Assembly: GCF_000423525.1 (NCBI RefSeq) | Contig: NZ_AUID01000023.1 | Coordinates: 1 to 43,763 of the forward strand | DNA length: 43,763 nucleotides | Source: Proteocatella sphenisci DSM 23131 | Lineage (GTDB): Bacteria > Bacillota > Clostridia > Peptostreptococcales > Filifactoraceae | Reading direction: 5' to 3' | In this document: positions 27,622-35,404 of the stretch, one piece after another | Layout: every line of letters starts with the position of its first letter | How positions within the stretch are numbered: the stretch's first letter is position 1 | Translations under genes and position numbers: made by a program | Notes under the pieces: model-generated | The model's database searches: none | What the model was told of the DNA's origin: nothing | The model's input: the letters and a program-made list of their open reading frames with translations, nothing else

Positions 27622-27646
27622 AAAGAGTGGGTTTTTCCCACTCTTT
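27622..27646 (-). terminator. Attenuator-like hairpin in the rimP leader
   Basis: Perfect 10-bp stem AAAGAGTGGG (27622-27631) with CCCACTCTTT (27637-27646), 5-nt loop. It sits between the rimP promoter and gene, thus inside the transcribed leader. On the minus strand the following T tract (CTTTCGTTTTAG) is weak, consistent with a partial, factor-dependent terminator. Confidence 0.6.
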
Positions 27647-27674
27647 TGGCCCGTTTTTATATTGTATATCTACT

Positions 27675-27703
27675 ATAATAACAGATTTTGCAAGGTTTTT
27701 CAA
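27675..27703 (-). promoter_or_regulatory. Promoter of the rimP-nusA-infB operon
   Basis: Minus strand TTGAAA (27698-27703), 17-bp spacer, TATTAT (27675-27680). Confidence 0.65.
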
Positions 27704-27780
27704 TGCTTTTTAAGTATTTTTTTATATTTTGAGCTATAATGGGTATATAGTTAAAAATCAATTTTGGAAAGGATGTCTTT

Positions 27781-28707
27781 ATGTCAAATACAGAATTATA
27801 TTCTTCTTTAAATAGTTATCTTAGGTCCAAGTTTGGCTGCAAAGTCATCAAACTCTCAATAGATGGCGGATTCAGCTGTCCAAACCGAGATGGAAGTCTG
27901 GCATATGGAGGATGCATATTCTGTTCCGAAGAGGGCTCAGGAGAGTTTTCAGGTGACAGAAAACTCAGCATAACTCAGCAGATGAAAGATCAGTCTCTTC
28001 TTCTGGAAACAAAATGGCCTGAAAGTAAATATATTGCATATTTTCAAAATTTTACAAACACATACGATAATATTGATAGTCTTAGAAAAAAATATGACGA
28101 AGCCCTTGCCTTCCCAAACGTAGTGGGTATAGCGATTGCTACCAGACCCGACTGTCTAAGCATTGATGTTCTTTCACTTTTGTCTGAATATAATTCTAAA
28201 ACCTTTTTATGGGTAGAACTTGGTCTTCAGACTATACATGAAAAGACAGCTGACTTTATAAGACGTGGCTATGGACTGCGTACTTTTGATACTGCAATGA
28301 AGAATCTCAACAGCCTTAAAATAAAAACTGTATCTCACATTATTCTAAATCTTCCTGGCGAAAATTTTGACGACATGAGAAATACTTTGGAATATATTTC
28401 GAGCAAGCAAGTCTGGGGCGTAAAGCTTCAGATGCTTAATATTCTTAAAAACACAGATCTTGAAAAGCACTATCTTTCCGACAAGTTTTATCTGCGCTCT
28501 GCCGATGAATATATAGAGCTTATAAGTAATCTGATTACCTACCTTCCCCCCCATATGGTCATTCACCGTATTACAGGCGATGGAAAAAAAGAAAGCCTGT
28601 TAGCTCCCTTATGGGTTCTAGACAAGCGTTACGTTCTCAATGGTATTCAAAAATACATGCGCTTGAACAATCTTTATCAATCCAAGAACTATCTTGATAT
28701 ATGCTAG
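27781..28707 (+). CDS. Radical SAM protein, YtqA/YhcC (TIGR01212) type
   Basis: 308 residues. KLSIDGGFSCPNRDGSLAYG then GCIFCSEEGSGEF gives Cys33, Cys45 and Cys48 (C-x11-C-x2-C), the 4Fe-4S site expected for this subfamily. The later part (VVGIAIATRPDCL, VELGLQTIHEKTADFIRRGY) follows the Elp3-like radical SAM fold. The biochemical substrate is not firmly known to me. It is divergent from rimP: a -10-like TATAAT at 27735-27740 lacks a good -35, and a GGAAAGGA site precedes the ATG. It stands alone on the plus strand. Confidence 0.88.
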   Translation: MSNTELYSSLNSYLRSKFGCKVIKLSIDGGFSCPNRDGSLAYGGCIFCSEEGSGEFSGDRKLSITQQMKDQSLLLETKWPESKYIAYFQNFTNTYDNIDSLRKKYDEALAFPNVVGIAIATRPDCLSIDVLSLLSEYNSKTFLWVELGLQTIHEKTADFIRRGYGLRTFDTAMKNLNSLKIKTVSHIILNLPGENFDDMRNTLEYISSKQVWGVKLQMLNILKNTDLEKHYLSDKFYLRSADEYIELISNLITYLPPHMVIHRITGDGKKESLLAPLWVLDKRYVLNGIQKYMRLNNLYQSKNYLDIC

Positions 28708-28714
28708 TTTATTA

Positions 28715-29251
28715 CTATATAAAATATGGTATTGCAATGCCATAGACCAGATATCCCAAGCATCCCCCGATTATTATCATTAATATGGGGGATGTTTTTT
28801 TGAAATGATAAAGTGCTGCCATCACCGCAGCGATAAGAAATCCGTAAATATCCGTTATAGACATTGGAAATAACTTTATTACAGCAAAGAGTATTATAGG
28901 AACTACACAAGGCTTTATGCCGTAAAGCAGCTTAGATATAGTTCCTCCAGTGCTGTTTCCTTTATAAAAAGAGGCCAGAGTAAGCGAGAGTATGACGGGA
29001 ACCGTTATCACTCCCAGCGTAGCAACAAATGCACCCATTATTCCCCCAGACTTGAAACCTACAAAGGTCGAAGAATTAATCGCAAGCGGGCCAGGCGTCA
29101 TCTCTGAAAGTGCAAGCATATCAATAAACTGACTCTTATCTATAACATTGTATTTTTCGAGTATTTCCTGCTGAATCATAGATATGACAGCATAGCCTCC
29201 CCCAAAACTTACGGCCCCGATTCTCACAAAACTTAAAAACAGGTTAAGCAT
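28715..29251 (-). CDS. Half-size chromate transporter (CHR) protein, second of a pair
   Basis: About 179 residues. Start at 29251 because AAGGTG precedes it and the family motif follows at once (FVRIGAVSFGGGYAVISMIQ). Further CHR features are ALSEMTPGPLAINSSTFVGF and several hydrophobic helices. Single-domain CHR proteins work as pairs in opposite membrane orientation; the partner lies 7 bp upstream. Chromate export is known for some pairs, but the natural substrate here is unknown. Confidence 0.88.
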   Translation of the reverse strand: MLNLFLSFVRIGAVSFGGGYAVISMIQQEILEKYNVIDKSQFIDMLALSEMTPGPLAINSSTFVGFKSGGIMGAFVATLGVITVPVILSLTLASFYKGNSTGGTISKLLYGIKPCVVPIILFAVIKLFPMSITDIYGFLIAAVMAALYHFKKTSPILMIIIGGCLGYLVYGIAIPYFI

Positions 29252-29258
29252 AACACTT

Positions 29259-29786
29259 TCACCTTCTTTCCAATTTCTTGAAGACCATTCCGGATAAAGC
29301 AGCTGCAAGTATTATATAGAAACTCGAGACATTGAGCATAAGTAGTCCCAGTGCCGCTACAGCTATATATTTTCTTTTTCCAGAAAAGTCTGTATTTCTA
29401 GCCATATTTATAAGTGCATAAATTATCATTACTACTATTGTTGGGCGTATTCCTTTAAAAATAAGTTTTACTGGTTCAAGAGATGATATATCATCAAAAA
29501 ATGTTGCTACTGCTATTATAGCTGCGAAGGCTGGAAGTATTGACCCAAAACCAGCAGCGAGCGCCCCTAAAAACCCTCTTATTTTATACCCTGTAAAGAT
29601 ACTGCAATTTACAGCTATAGCACCCGGCAAACTTGTAGAAAGCGCTACCGCATCATAATACTCCTCACTGCTTAACATTTTATGAGTTTCCACGAGTTCT
29701 CTCTCAATAAGTGGGAGCATGGCATAGCCTCCGCCAAGTGTAAAGGCCCCTATTTTGAAGAATATCCAGAACAGCTTTATTATCAC
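29259..29786 (-). CDS. Half-size chromate transporter (CHR) protein, first of a pair
   Basis: 175 residues with the CHR hallmark FKIGAFTLGGGYAMLPLIER and ALSTSLPGAIAVNCSIFTGY, followed by four or five membrane segments. With the downstream gene it forms the usual two-gene version of ChrA, comparable to ywrA/ywrB of Bacillus. Its start overlaps the end of the nucleotidase gene by one base (TAATG), so translation is coupled. Confidence 0.88.
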   Translation of the reverse strand: MIIKLFWIFFKIGAFTLGGGYAMLPLIERELVETHKMLSSEEYYDAVALSTSLPGAIAVNCSIFTGYKIRGFLGALAAGFGSILPAFAAIIAVATFFDDISSLEPVKLIFKGIRPTIVVMIIYALINMARNTDFSGKRKYIAVAALGLLMLNVSSFYIILAAALSGMVFKKLERR

Positions 29787-30352
29787 TACAGAATTCCCTC
29801 TCGTGTGAAAATAGATCTTATTTCTTCCCAGCCGTGGACTCTGGTTATGTTTTCATGTACTGATACTTGGTTGTATGGGGCGTCCACAAGATATAATTTT
29901 ATACCGGCCGCAGCAATATCTACAGATGCATCGGGATGGTCCTCTATAAATATCTCACAACCAAGTTCTGTGGCCTTTTCCAGTTTGTGTGGCGTTCCCA
30001 GTGTTATAAGTTCAATTTTTTCAAGTCCATTATAATCAAGCCAGCTTCTGGTTTTTTCGTGCATATCTGGGTTTCTGGCGGTTATTATCCACACATTGTG
30101 CTTTTTTGAGAGTTCCATAACAGTCTCTCTGGCCCCATCGAGAAGATCCACATTAAAAATAAGGTTTTTTCCCTCTCCTTTAAAAAATTTCATCATTTCT
30201 TCGTCAGAAACATCGTAAATGTCCCTGAAGTCGTATTTATTAAGCTCTTCGTATCCCACATTTCTTCCAAAATACTCATTGAGATATGGAAGAAAATAAC
30301 CTGCAAATGTAAGTGTTCCATCTATGTCTATTCCAATATTATATTTTTTCAT
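29786..30352 (-). CDS. HAD-superfamily 5'-nucleotidase-like phosphatase (NT5C/YqfW type)
   Basis: 188 residues. HAD motif I is GIDIDGTLTFAG (Asp9, Asp11), motif II lies in IITARNPDMHEKTRSW (Thr), and motif III/IV lies in IFIEDHPDASVDIAAAGIKL. The cap insert after motif I matches the deoxyribonucleotidase-like family (pfam NT5C). It probably removes the phosphate of a nucleoside monophosphate; substrate not provable from sequence. Co-transcribed with the chromate transporter pair. Confidence 0.8.
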   Translation of the reverse strand: MKKYNIGIDIDGTLTFAGYFLPYLNEYFGRNVGYEELNKYDFRDIYDVSDEEMMKFFKGEGKNLIFNVDLLDGARETVMELSKKHNVWIITARNPDMHEKTRSWLDYNGLEKIELITLGTPHKLEKATELGCEIFIEDHPDASVDIAAAGIKLYLVDAPYNQVSVHENITRVHGWEEIRSIFTREGIL

Positions 30353-30366
30353 AATTCCCCCTGTAA

Positions 30367-31494
30367 TTAATGCACATAGTATTCCATCGTTGGTTGTACA
30401 TTAAATATTTTTTTCATATCTTCATATTCTTTTTTTGCAACTAAGTTTTCATCAGAAGTCTTTACCGCTCTTATCATAAGATTCTTTGGTGTATCAAGAG
30501 GCGAAACATACTCAAGAGCCGAAACCTCGTATCCATATGACTCTATAAATATGCTTCTTAGCGAATCCGTAAGAAGATCATTCAGCCTTGTTCTGAAAAT
30601 ATTGTGTTTATAAATTGGTTCAAGCTCTTTAGAATCGATCTGGTCTATCAGTTCCTTGTGGCAACATGGGACTATTATCATGCTTCCAGCCTTGGCTCTT
30701 ATAGCTGCAGATATTGCATAGTCTGTAGCTATATCACATGCATGAAGACTCACTACCATATCAATTTTTCTTGAAGGCGCATAGGTTCTCAAATCTTCTT
30801 GTATAAATTCCATATTCTTGTATCCAAGCCTTTGCGCTCTTTCTCTGGAACTCTTTATTACACCTTCTGTATAGTCTATGCCTATAAAGTAACAATTCCG
30901 CTTCATGACTTCTCTTATATAATAGTTCAAAACAAATGTAAGATAACTTTTTCCACATGCACAGTCCATTATAGTGATAGGCTCATTTGGATCCATATTT
31001 TTTAAAATTGGCTCAACCACTTCTATAAAATGATCTATCTGATTGTACTTCCTTATCATATCATTTTTTACTTTTCCATCTTTTGTCATTATTCCTATTT
31101 CTTTAAGAAGCGCTGGCGCTTTTGAAGCTTTTATAAAATAATCTCTCTTGCTTTCTACTTTGACTTCCATTTCAGGCTTTGGTTCTTCATATCTTATATT
31201 TACATTTTTACTGTCTGCGCTTATTATCACGTGGGTTCCACGCTCAATATAGACCGCTTCAAGGGCTTCAAATTTTGCAGCTTCATCTATAAAAGCATTA
31301 AGAGCTTCTGAAAACTCCATATTTTTTATTTCTTTATTCAAATATAACTCATTGTCCTTAAAACTTCCCGTAAAGGTTTTAGTTCCTGATTTAAAAGCCA
31401 CATTCATTTCTTTGAAAAAATCTTTTTGCTCGTCATATCTGCTCTCTATTCCAGAAAAAAACAGTTTAAGCTTTGCTATAGTCTTTTTTTCCAT
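30367..31494 (-). CDS. SAM-dependent methyltransferase (Methyltransf_32-like)
   Basis: 375 residues. A non-catalytic N-terminal part (1-120) precedes a class I methyltransferase core: IMDCACGKSYLTFVLNYYI at about 175-193 for SAM binding, FIGIDYTEG, then VVSLHACDIATDYAI (about 247-261) and IIVPCCHKEL (about 273-282). The HACD and PCCH motifs are typical of the family that includes eukaryotic METTL25 and TRM13 relatives. The substrate is unknown, RNA being likely. Read with the nucleotidase 14 bp downstream. Confidence 0.75.
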   Translation of the reverse strand: MEKKTIAKLKLFFSGIESRYDEQKDFFKEMNVAFKSGTKTFTGSFKDNELYLNKEIKNMEFSEALNAFIDEAAKFEALEAVYIERGTHVIISADSKNVNIRYEEPKPEMEVKVESKRDYFIKASKAPALLKEIGIMTKDGKVKNDMIRKYNQIDHFIEVVEPILKNMDPNEPITIMDCACGKSYLTFVLNYYIREVMKRNCYFIGIDYTEGVIKSSRERAQRLGYKNMEFIQEDLRTYAPSRKIDMVVSLHACDIATDYAISAAIRAKAGSMIIVPCCHKELIDQIDSKELEPIYKHNIFRTRLNDLLTDSLRSIFIESYGYEVSALEYVSPLDTPKNLMIRAVKTSDENLVAKKEYEDMKKIFNVQPTMEYYVH

Positions 31495-31515
31495 AAAATC
31501 TCCTTAATTTTTTTA

Positions 31516-32544
31516 CTATGGTTCATCGTATCCGCTGTATATAAGTTCCAAACCATCCCCGTCATATCTGAATACATTATAGTTTTTAACTACACCGTTA
31601 TTATCTCCTGACACCACTATTTCATTTTTTTCGTCCTTGTCCGTATCATAAAACTCTATCTGCGGATAAAGTCCACCATCTATACCTTCAGCCATTTCCC
31701 CAATATGAGTCTTTCCATCCCATACTATTAAATATAGTTTCTTAAAGTCTGCGGACAGACTGTTTTTTCTGTTACCCACAAGAATTATACTCTCCAAGTT
31801 TCCATCTTTATTAACATCTTGTTTGAAGAGCCTTTGTATAACCACAGGCGCATCTCCTACAGGAAGTTTGTTGGTATTTTCATATCTTGCAAGTTTCATT
31901 TCTATAGTGGCATAGGATCCATGATGCACCAGTTTATACTGCACCGCATCTTTTATCCATATAGCATAGCCTCCCTTTGTTTGTGGAGACTGGCTTTCAA
32001 ATGGCTCTCCAAAATTAAGGATGAGTTTTTCACTGAGATCTTTGGCGCTCTCATTCCCAACATTGAGTTTTATTCTATTGAAATGTTCATTATTATCATA
32101 GAACATCACAGTTTCTCTTGTCTTTCCAAACCATTTGAGTTTATATACTACAAATTTAGTGTCTTGAGTCTTTGCATCTCCCTTAGATTCAGGGGCTCCT
32201 CTAAAATCTGTCATTCTTTCTCGGTTTGATGAGAGTATTTCAAAGGGATGTATGTCTCCGTCATATGACTCTACCCCTCCATTTATAGCTTTCTTGTGAG
32301 TTTCATCCAAAGAAGGAATTTTCATATAGTATGCATAATATACTGATATGGCCATTATTAATGCTCCCATGGCAAAAGCAATCAGCCTTTTATTTTTCTT
32401 GACAAATTTTGTTAGTTTTGTATATTTAATCTGATTAACAAGGGGCTTATTTGAAGTATTTTTATTTTTTTCGACATTTCTATCAGTTTTCGCCTTATTT
32501 GTATTGTTATTTTTACTTGTATCTCTTATAATCTTTTTAGACAT
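31516..32544 (-). CDS. Membrane-anchored protein of unknown function with Asp-rich calcium-like loops
   Basis: 342 residues. A very basic, Asn/Lys-rich cytoplasmic head (1-50) is followed by one membrane helix (about 54-73) and an outer domain. No signal cleavage site is seen. The outer part ends with DVNKDGNLESIILVG and DTDKDEKNEIVVSGD, which look like the metal-binding loops of FG-GAP/VCBS repeats; these may bind Ca2+. I do not recognise the family. It lies 21 bp ahead of the methyltransferase on the same strand and probably heads that operon. Confidence 0.7.
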   Translation of the reverse strand: MSKKIIRDTSKNNNTNKAKTDRNVEKNKNTSNKPLVNQIKYTKLTKFVKKNKRLIAFAMGALIMAISVYYAYYMKIPSLDETHKKAINGGVESYDGDIHPFEILSSNRERMTDFRGAPESKGDAKTQDTKFVVYKLKWFGKTRETVMFYDNNEHFNRIKLNVGNESAKDLSEKLILNFGEPFESQSPQTKGGYAIWIKDAVQYKLVHHGSYATIEMKLARYENTNKLPVGDAPVVIQRLFKQDVNKDGNLESIILVGNRKNSLSADFKKLYLIVWDGKTHIGEMAEGIDGGLYPQIEFYDTDKDEKNEIVVSGDNNGVVKNYNVFRYDGDGLELIYSGYDEP

Positions 32545-32678
32545 TTAAATTTTTCCTTTCTTAGTACATGTTTATTCCAGATTTAATTATATCATATTAT
32601 AGCAAATATTTGTGGGATAATTAAGAGAGCAAACAAGCTTGAAGATTTTCTTTTATATAAATATATCTAATTGTGCAT

Positions 32679-32707
32679 TTGACATTATCGCGAAATAATT
32701 ATATTAT
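32679..32707 (+). promoter_or_regulatory. Promoter and candidate operator of the TetR gene
   Basis: Perfect TTGACA (32679-32684), 17-bp spacer, TATTAT (32702-32707). The spacer carries a small palindrome, ATTAT (684-688) with ATAAT (695-699) around CGCGAA, a plausible TetR operator. Longer-range arms GTGCAT (32673-32678) and ATGCAC (32714-32719) also flank it. Confidence 0.7.
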
Positions 32708-32755
32708 GATTATATGCACTGTTTGATAAAAAGCATTATTAATTAGGAGGTCCAA

Positions 32756-33361
32756 ATGCCAAAGATAGTTGATGTTCAGGAAAAAAAACAAGAGATATAC
32801 AAATCTGCTACACAGGTTTTTCTAGATAAAGGATATAACAACACTACACTTCTTGATATAGCAAAACTCTGCAAGATGGGCAGGAGCACTATATATCAAT
32901 ATTTTAAAAACAAAGAAGAAATCTTTTTCGAAGTATCTATATCATTTTTCTCCGAACTGGTTTCTAATCTTGATTCCATAATGCTTGAAGAAGGTATTTC
33001 TTCAACAGAAAAAATCAAAAAAATGCTTTCAATTTTTATATTTGACTCCAAAGCTGATTCACAAAGATTTTTCCAACTTGCTAAGGTACTTATGTTCTTG
33101 AAGGAAAATAATTCAGTTTTTGAAAACAAATTCAAATTTTTCTACCTGAGCGTTCAGGATATGTTTTTTCAGATTGTGGAAAGCGGTATATACAATAATG
33201 AAATACAAAAATGTGATGCAGAATCAATGTCCATTGCAATATTTGGGCTTGCACAGTCAATAATCCTTCACACTTATGTAGACACCAGCCGAGACAATCA
33301 AAAATATTTCGACTCTATATGTCTAATGATCGATGGTATAAAGTTTAAGGAGGCGCTTTAG
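32756..33361 (+). CDS. TetR/AcrR-family transcriptional regulator
   Basis: 201 residues. The N-terminal helix-turn-helix is clear (ATQVFLDKGYNNTTLLDIAK, then GRSTIYQYFKNKEEIF, about 17-60). The C-terminal ligand domain (about 70-200) is mostly helical and hydrophobic and cannot be assigned to a ligand. AGGAGG precedes the ATG. It heads a plus-strand unit with a 31-residue membrane peptide and thioredoxin, and its own promoter carries a palindrome consistent with autorepression. Confidence 0.88.
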   Translation: MPKIVDVQEKKQEIYKSATQVFLDKGYNNTTLLDIAKLCKMGRSTIYQYFKNKEEIFFEVSISFFSELVSNLDSIMLEEGISSTEKIKKMLSIFIFDSKADSQRFFQLAKVLMFLKENNSVFENKFKFFYLSVQDMFFQIVESGIYNNEIQKCDAESMSIAIFGLAQSIILHTYVDTSRDNQKYFDSICLMIDGIKFKEAL

Positions 33362-33457
33362 ATGAAAAAACGCAAGAGCCCCAATGTAGTTTTAGTTATA
33401 TTGATATTTATGGTGGTGATAGGCCTTGTCATTACCCCACTTCTTGGTTTATTGTAA
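33362..33457 (+). CDS. 31-residue membrane peptide downstream of the TetR gene
   Basis: The ATG follows the TetR stop with no gap, and AAGGAGG lies 9 bp upstream inside the TetR coding end, so translation is coupled. My translation reads MKKRKSPNVVLVILIFMVVI then GLVITPLLGLL, with a basic head, one hydrophobic helix of about 20 residues and a short tail. No known family is recognised. It could be a small membrane protein that senses or modulates something controlled by TetR. The ribosome site and hydrophobic composition support a real gene. Confidence 0.6.
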   Translation: MKKRKSPNVVLVILIFMVVIGLVITPLLGLL

Positions 33458-33498
33458 TTTAAATTGATATTTTTGTAATAGTTTGGAAGGAGCAAGAA

Positions 33499-33816
33499 AT
33501 GCCAGCATTAGAATTGAATAAAGATAATTTTGAAAAAGAGGTTTACGAGTCAGAGCTTCCTGTACTTCTTGATTTTTGGGCACCGTGGTGTGGGCCATGC
33601 CAGGAAGTGCTCCCAATTATAGAAGAGCTTGCTCAAGAACTTGAAGGCAAGGTAAAAGTATGCAAACTCAATATTGATGGCAGTAAAGAAATCGCTCGGA
33701 AATTCAGGGTTATGACCATACCTACAATACTAGTATTCAATAATGGAGAAAAAATCTCAGAAAAAATATATCCAAAAACTAAGGAAGAAATACTTTCAAT
33801 GATAGAAAATCTTTAA
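33499..33816 (+). CDS. trxA: Thioredoxin
   Basis: 105 residues. The active site WAPWCGPCQEV (Cys31, Cys34) and cis-Pro motif VMTIPTILVFNNGEK are both present, so it should be an active disulfide reductase. GGAAGGAG precedes the ATG. It follows the TetR regulator and the small peptide, which may place it under redox-responsive control; that is inference. A strong bidirectional terminator follows. Confidence 0.93.
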   Translation: MPALELNKDNFEKEVYESELPVLLDFWAPWCGPCQEVLPIIEELAQELEGKVKVCKLNIDGSKEIARKFRVMTIPTILVFNNGEKISEKIYPKTKEEILSMIENL

Positions 33817-33860
33817 TTAAAAAGATCGAAAGCTTAATTAAGCTTTCGACCTTTTTAATT
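33815..33860. terminator. Bidirectional terminator between trxA and the EIIA gene
   Basis: A long, nearly perfect inverted repeat, with arms AATTAAAAAG and CTTTTTAATT around TCGAAAGCTTAATTAAGCTTTCGA. It overlaps the last base or so of trxA and the stop region of the convergent EIIA gene, so it serves both. Confidence 0.92.
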
Positions 33861-34319
33861 TATAATCTCATTTTTGAGAAAATCTCCTATCTGGGTTTTA
33901 TCTTTGCACATTTTAAGATTATCAGCTTTTTCAGATGACATCAGCACTCCTATTATTTTTCCAAGAATTTTTATATGGTCTTCCGGTTTTTTTATCGCAA
34001 GCATAAATATAAAGTTCACATCAGAAGTCTCGTCCTGACTTCCCATCACATTGAATTTTACAGGTTTATCAAGGACTGCAATAGCAATAGCCGATTCAAT
34101 TATATGTTCCGAATCTGCATGAGGTATAGCAAAGCCAAGCCCCTGTTCTGGTATACCAGTCGGGAAGATTTGCTCTCTTTCGAGTACTGCATCGGCATGA
34201 CTTTTTCTTACATATCCTCTCATATGCATTTCGCGTGATATTCCTCTTATAGCCTCCACCTTGTCTATATATTCTACATTTAAAAAAATCAATTCTAAAT
34301 CTATTTTTATTTCACTCAT
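33855..34319 (-). CDS. PTS EIIA component, fructose/mannitol type
   Basis: 154 residues from the ATG at 34319, preceded by AAGGAGGTAAT; a longer frame would run through the terminator upstream. The phosphorylatable His67 lies in GLGFAIPHADSEHI, the family mark, with KPVKFNVMGSQDETSDVNF and VNFIFMLAIKKPEDHI later. No EIIB or EIIC partner, and no sugar enzyme, lies nearby, so it may serve a distant permease or act as a regulator. Confidence 0.86.
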   Translation of the reverse strand: MSEIKIDLELIFLNVEYIDKVEAIRGISREMHMRGYVRKSHADAVLEREQIFPTGIPEQGLGFAIPHADSEHIIESAIAIAVLDKPVKFNVMGSQDETSDVNFIFMLAIKKPEDHIKILGKIIGVLMSSEKADNLKMCKDKTQIGDFLKNEIIN

Positions 34320-34343
34320 ATTACCTCCTTGCAGCAAATATGT

Positions 34344-34388
34344 AAAGGCGCACTTCATCAATTTGATGATCATGCGCCCTTTTTTTTA
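34344..34388. terminator. Terminator between queT and the EIIA gene
   Basis: GGCGCA (34347-34352) pairs with TGCGCC (34373-34378), with inner TCATCAA/TTGATGA. On the plus strand it is followed by eight T; on the minus strand by a shorter TTTA. It separates queT from the EIIA gene. Confidence 0.75.
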
Positions 34389-34402
34389 AAATTATCCTAT
34401 TT

Positions 34403-34885
34403 TTAAGAAAAATGAGCATCTGTATGCTGCATTATCTTTTTTGATAGAGTTTTAAATACTGGAACTCCTACTACAGTTACAACTATAAATTCTCCAAGAG
34501 CAACATAAAGCATAGTCTGGATTATAGGGAGCTGAGCAATAAGTGCAATTTCAAGACCAACTATTACACCATTTGCTATAGTTGGCATGAGTGATGCAAT
34601 CCACATGTTTTTTGCATACCTCATGGAGTAGACCGCAAGAGCTGTAGCAAAAGTGCCTACTATTACGTCTATGATCCCAAAAGGGCTGAACAAGTTTGCA
34701 ATAAAACATCCAAGTACAAGTCCTGGTGCAAATTGCGGGTTGACGAACGCCAAAAGCGTAAGTATTTCTGGAATCCTCATCTGGATAGCTCCATAGCTTA
34801 CTGGAGCCATAGAAATCGTAAGTGATGCGTATATGCCTGCTATTATAGCGGTATATACTATAAATCTGGTTTTTCCTGTGTTCAT
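34403..34885 (-). CDS. queT: Queuosine precursor transporter QueT
   Basis: 160 residues, five or six hydrophobic helices. The opening TRFIVYTAIIAGIYASLTI, then GAIQMRIPEILTLLAFVNPQ and ANLFSPFGIIDVIVGTFAT are typical of the QueT (COG4708) ECF-type substrate-binding family. Members take up preQ1 or preQ0 for tRNA queuosine. A preQ1-type riboswitch sits directly in front, which strongly supports the substrate. The shared ECF energising proteins are not in the window. Confidence 0.9.
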   Translation of the reverse strand: MNTGKTRFIVYTAIIAGIYASLTISMAPVSYGAIQMRIPEILTLLAFVNPQFAPGLVLGCFIANLFSPFGIIDVIVGTFATALAVYSMRYAKNMWIASLMPTIANGVIVGLEIALIAQLPIIQTMLYVALGEFIVVTVVGVPVFKTLSKKIMQHTDAHFS

Positions 34886-34899
34886 TTTTTTCTACCTTT

Positions 34900-34936
34900 C
34901 TTGTTTTTTTATTAGTGGGGCCAAGTAAACACTAAT
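34900..34936 (-). promoter_or_regulatory. preQ1-I riboswitch in the queT leader
   Basis: Minus strand: a perfect 7-bp stem ATTAGTG (34930-34936) with CACTAAT (34911-34917), a 12-nt loop holding CTTG (34922-34925), then an A-run and CAAG (34900-34903), which pairs with that CTTG as an H-type pseudoknot. The GAAAGG ribosome site starts right behind CAAG, so binding should hide it. This matches the preQ1 class I layout, and queT is its classic target. Confidence 0.82.
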
Positions 34937-34943
34937 ATATATA

Positions 34944-35375
34944 TTACAGATATTCCTCTTCTTTATCCTTTATGGCAAGAAAAACATCTTGTAATTCGTC
35001 TTTATGGATCTGAATTAGGTCTTTAAGAACCTTTTCGAGTAAATCAATATCGTCGTCTTCCAAGGGAAAGCTATACTCCCATGCAGGGTTGAACTCTTCG
35101 TCACATATGGAAACTGTTACTTGATTTTTTACAATTTCTGCTATAGCTTCAGATACCTTATCTTCTTCATAGTAGTCATATATAGCTGTATATTCCCAGT
35201 CTTCTACTCCAGCTCTTGTAGCAAGTTGAATGTTTAGAATCTCTTTTTTCTTATCTTCTGTGATAAATATACTGTTTATATATTCTGCATCACTTCCAAT
35301 ATCTATAGTTGCCACTTCTTCTGTAATCATGTTGTCACTATCTTTTTTCATCAGTATTATTGCAAATTCATTCAT
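34944..35375 (-). CDS. Acidic protein of unknown function
   Basis: 143 residues, strongly acidic (pI low), soluble, no signal peptide or membrane helix. It starts NEFAIILMKKDSDNMITEEV and contains DWEYTAIYDYYEEDKVSEAI and EYSFPLEDDDIDLLEKVLKD. I do not recognise the family with confidence. It lies upstream of queT by about 60 bp and downstream of the degV pair; whether it shares their transcript is unclear. Confidence 0.68.
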   Translation of the reverse strand: MNEFAIILMKKDSDNMITEEVATIDIGSDAEYINSIFITEDKKKEILNIQLATRAGVEDWEYTAIYDYYEEDKVSEAIAEIVKNQVTVSICDEEFNPAWEYSFPLEDDDIDLLEKVLKDLIQIHKDELQDVFLAIKDKEEEYL

Positions 35376-35404
35376 AAAAATTTCACTCCTTTAACAATGG
35401 CCTA

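Noticed and set aside
27622-27646. Terminator for a plus-strand gene
   Set aside because: No plus-strand gene ends nearby; it lies in the rimP leader instead.
34320-34373. Longer N-terminus for the EIIA protein
   Set aside because: It would run through a terminator hairpin; the ATG at 34319 has a strong AAGGAGG site.
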